DNA from: an archaeon
Lineage (GTDB): Archaea > Nanobdellota > Nanobdellia > Woesearchaeales > GW2011-AR15
DNA: 52,934 bases
Assembly (NCBI GenBank): GCA_018657065.1
Contig: JABHXU010000017.1
Location: 107,067-160,000 of the forward strand
Direction: 5' to 3'
The notes beneath the pieces are model-generated. The model worked only from the letters and a program-made list of their open reading frames with translations. It did no database searches and was not told the origin of the DNA. The stretch's first letter is position 1, and the number at the start of each line of letters is the position of its first letter. Both the position numbers and the translations under genes were made by a program. Positions 50,750-52,934 of this stretch are shown here, piece after piece.

Positions 50750-50847
50750 AAACTATTTTACTCTAATTATTATTAACTTCAACTTCACTTAAACTTAAAG
50801 AAATGTATATATAAGACATATACTTAACAAATTTCAGGTGATTAGCA

Positions 50848-51744
50848 ATGGCTATAAAGGATCAATTAAATAAATTAAAAGAAAACTGGTTGCTTATCCT
50901 CCTTGTTTTTGTTGTTTTTGTTTTTATGTCTGGTGGATTAAACATGTTTTCAGGTTCAATGAACTATGCAATGGATAGTTACAAGAGTGGTGGTTATGCT
51001 GAAAGCATGGTTGCAGATATGGGTTATCAAAGAGGTGGGTATTATCCTAATCCAGGGTATAACGAGGATTTTGCTCCAGAAGTAGAAGAAAGAGTTGTTA
51101 CAAAAACTTCTTCAATGTCAACAGAAATTGAACGTGGTAAATATTACAGCTCAGAAGCTGTTTTAAAATCAATCGTAACAGCATCTAGAGGATTTATATT
51201 AAATGAAAATGTTAATCAACATGATGAGGGTTGGAAAGCATATTCCTCAGGGTATTATACAATTAAAGTTCCTACAAATGATTATAGTAATGTTCTTGCA
51301 CAATTAAAAGAAATTGGTGAAGTTAAATCTTTTAATGAAAATGCACAAGATGTTACAGGTAGATATACAGATCTTAACACTCAATTAGAAACTGAAAGAT
51401 CTCGATTAGAAAGATATGAACAAATGTACGCAGAAGCAACAGAAATTGAAGATAAAATAAATTTAAATGATAGAATTTTTAATCAAGAAAGAACAATTAA
51501 ATATCTAGAAGACGCAATAAATAATATTGATTCTAGAGTTGATTATTCTCAAATATCTTTTAGAATGACTGAAAAAAGAAGTAATTATGCAAACATTTAC
51601 TTTGTGAAATTCTATGAATTAGTTGATAATTTAGTAGATAGTACAAGTAGTTTACTAAGATTTGCATTTACAATATTCCCTTGGGCTGTTGTATATCTTC
51701 TAGGAAGAGTTGTTTATCTAAGAGTTAAGAGAAGACAAAATTAA
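50848..51744 (+). CDS. DUF4349-family membrane protein
   Basis: A 298-aa protein. A short cytoplasmic start and membrane helix (about 13-30, WLLILLVFVVFVFMSGG), a Gly/Tyr-rich linker and a DUF4349 domain (about 85-290) follow. The domain has YYTIKVPTNDYSNVLAQL, GEVKSFNENAQDVTGRYTDL and a coiled coil (TQLETERSRLERYEQMYAEA). A second membrane helix (about 270-292) and a basic tail end it. Function unknown; envelope-related in bacteria. TATA ATGTATATATAAG lies at about 50803, and GGTGATTAGCA precedes the ATG. Confidence 0.88.
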   Translation: MAIKDQLNKLKENWLLILLVFVVFVFMSGGLNMFSGSMNYAMDSYKSGGYAESMVADMGYQRGGYYPNPGYNEDFAPEVEERVVTKTSSMSTEIERGKYYSSEAVLKSIVTASRGFILNENVNQHDEGWKAYSSGYYTIKVPTNDYSNVLAQLKEIGEVKSFNENAQDVTGRYTDLNTQLETERSRLERYEQMYAEATEIEDKINLNDRIFNQERTIKYLEDAINNIDSRVDYSQISFRMTEKRSNYANIYFVKFYELVDNLVDSTSSLLRFAFTIFPWAVVYLLGRVVYLRVKRRQN

Positions 51745-52878
51745 TTCAAAACTTTTTTTATTTCTATTTTTTTTATAATTTTTAGCTAATTCGATCATAT
51801 TTTCTTTTTTAATCAAAATATCCTTAGTTGCTAGAAGTTCATTGAAAGTTTTGCTAATTAAAAAATCACAAAATTGAGAAACATTTTTTGGATCATCAGT
51901 ATGTCTACAACGCTCAAAATCAATTAAAACTGGAGTATTTTTTTCAATTATTATGTGTTTTAAAGGATGATGCATTTCAAATTTATTGATTCCAAGTTCA
52001 TCCATTTTATACATTTGTTCATATACATTTTTTAATACGATTAAGATGTTTTTTTTATTGTTTGATTTAACAAATTCTTCAATAAATTTTCCATTTACAA
52101 ATTCATACATTAAAAAATTATTTTTATGCATAACTAATTTAGGTCCAATATTATGTTTATTTAATATTTTTAAAAACTTAGCTTCAATTTCAATTGTTCC
52201 TTGAGCATAACTTTCTTCTTTTTTAATTTTAATTCCAACAATTTTGTTCCTATATTTTCCTTTTATTATAACTCCTCTTTTTCCATGATCAAAAACTTTA
52301 GGATCGATTATTTTTTCTTTTTCAAGTTTTTTTAAAATACTAGATTTAGTTAATTTTAACAAGATTATATCTTCAAAAAAAATATGAATTTTTTCAAGTT
52401 CTTTAGAAACAAAAAGATTTTTTTCAATAGAGTCATTTAATTTTGATTTTGAAGCTAGTGAAGAAGTAATTAATAAAATTGTTCCATTTTCTTCTAAATA
52501 ATCGGCAGCTTTTTCTAAAAATTTTATTGATACATTTGTTCCTGTTTTTCCTGAAACTAGTGCAATATCTTTTACATGTTCTTCACTTGGTAAATAAGGA
52601 GGATTAAATATAATTAAATCAAATTTTTGCTTTAGAATTTTTGAAAACAAATCTGATTCAATGAATTTTACATTCGAAAGAGATTTAGCTTGGTTTTTTG
52701 CATATTTAATAGCTTCAGGGTTGATATCTATACCAATAACTTTTTTAGCATTTTTAGCAGCTGTAATTGCTTGAATTCCACTTCCTGTTCCTATATCAAG
52801 GATAGAATTTACGTTAGAATACTTTTTAACATATTTTTGTAAAAGAAACGAGTCTTCTGCTGGTAAATATACTGTCAT
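51718..52878 (-). CDS. PrmC/HemK-type methyltransferase fused to an archaeal Ser/Thr kinase (COG2112-like)
   Basis: A 386-aa fusion. Residues 1 to about 176 are an N5-glutamine methyltransferase of the archaeal HemK/Mtq2 type: YLPAEDSFLL, the SAM loop DIGTGSG (28-34) and the catalytic NPPYLP (92-97). Members methylate the GGQ glutamine of release factor. Residues about 177-386 resemble small archaeal kinases: HGKRGVIIKGKYRNKIVGIK with the ATP lysine near 217, IEAKFLKIL, GPKLV, MYEFVNGK, DELGINKFEMHHPLKHIIIE and the metal site IDFERC (D320). It overlaps the DUF4349 gene end by 27 bp. The transcript is leaderless, with TATA AGTATATAAAAC at about 52899-52910. Confidence 0.88.
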   Translation of the reverse strand: MTVYLPAEDSFLLQKYVKKYSNVNSILDIGTGSGIQAITAAKNAKKVIGIDINPEAIKYAKNQAKSLSNVKFIESDLFSKILKQKFDLIIFNPPYLPSEEHVKDIALVSGKTGTNVSIKFLEKAADYLEENGTILLITSSLASKSKLNDSIEKNLFVSKELEKIHIFFEDIILLKLTKSSILKKLEKEKIIDPKVFDHGKRGVIIKGKYRNKIVGIKIKKEESYAQGTIEIEAKFLKILNKHNIGPKLVMHKNNFLMYEFVNGKFIEEFVKSNNKKNILIVLKNVYEQMYKMDELGINKFEMHHPLKHIIIEKNTPVLIDFERCRHTDDPKNVSQFCDFLISKTFNELLATKDILIKKENMIELAKNYKKNRNKKSFELILSSLNS

Positions 52879-52934
52879 AAAATAATAAGAAAATGTTTTG
52901 TTTTATATACTTTTTAATTGTTGATATCTTTCTA

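Noticed and set aside
1-52934. CRISPR array or cas genes
   Set aside because: No regularly spaced repeats with unique spacers were seen, and no Cas protein motifs.

Overview
The window looks like chromosome from an AT-rich archaeon, most likely a DPANN lineage of the Woesearchaeota/Pacearchaeota type. The evidence is eukaryote/archaeal-type ribosomal proteins (L15e, S6e, L21e), RNA polymerase subunit Rpo4, transcription factors TFB and TFS, the archaeal Nre repair protein, archaeal TATA boxes about 25 to 30 nt upstream of leaderless starts, and AGGTGA-type ribosome binding sites for internal genes. Several genes have a bacterial flavour (radC, ogt, acpS, an acyl-ACP ligase/acyltransferase), as is common in DPANN genomes. 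The lineage call is inference; there is no 16S gene here.

Layout. 1-5.4 kb: secreted/surface proteins, scpA, a frameshifted TrmB-type regulator and a pair of orphan genes. 5.4-13.8 kb: tRNA-Val, rpl15e and rps6e (divergent, each with a structured leader), radC, tfs, a Na+/H+ antiporter that appears to start at ATT, nre, an APC permease and a manganese pyrophosphatase. 13.8-18.7 kb: a large surface protein coupled to a cut-down tyrosine-recombinase-like gene, a membrane protein, a YdcF-like protein and a sulfotransferase-like protein. 18.7-23.4 kb: DRG GTPase, SDR, acpS and an 825-aa acyl-ligase/ACP/PlsC fusion. 23.46-42.0 kb: an accessory island. 42.0-52.9 kb: L21e/Rpo4/DUF655 core genes, a cluster of exported proteins, tfb, ogt (with a 54-bp palindromic insert), a DUF4349 protein and a PrmC-like/kinase fusion.

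The accessory island is the most interesting part. Its left arm has an SF3 (D5/P4-type) helicase operon beside an iteron-rich candidate origin, an orphan protein with an Mrr-like nuclease end, and two more orphans. Its right arm has a full-length tyrosine integrase with a zinc ribbon. Between them lies a complete, tightly overlapping histidine biosynthesis operon: hisS-hisG-hisD-hisC/HAD-hisB-hisH-hisF-PRTase-hisA/I/E, with a tRNA-His gene just upstream on the same strand. A similar 25-bp sequence lies at both edges in inverted orientation. One reading is that the whole histidine supply chain, from PRPP and ATP to His-tRNA, sits inside or was captured by an integrated plasmid-like element. The edge repeats could instead be a shared promoter element.

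Other notable structure: three members of a surface-protein family sharing one C-terminal module, a loxP-shaped inverted repeat before the recombinase-like gene, a short hairpin motif found at two distant sites, and several perfect operator-like palindromes. I saw no CRISPR array, no rRNA and no recognisable transposase.
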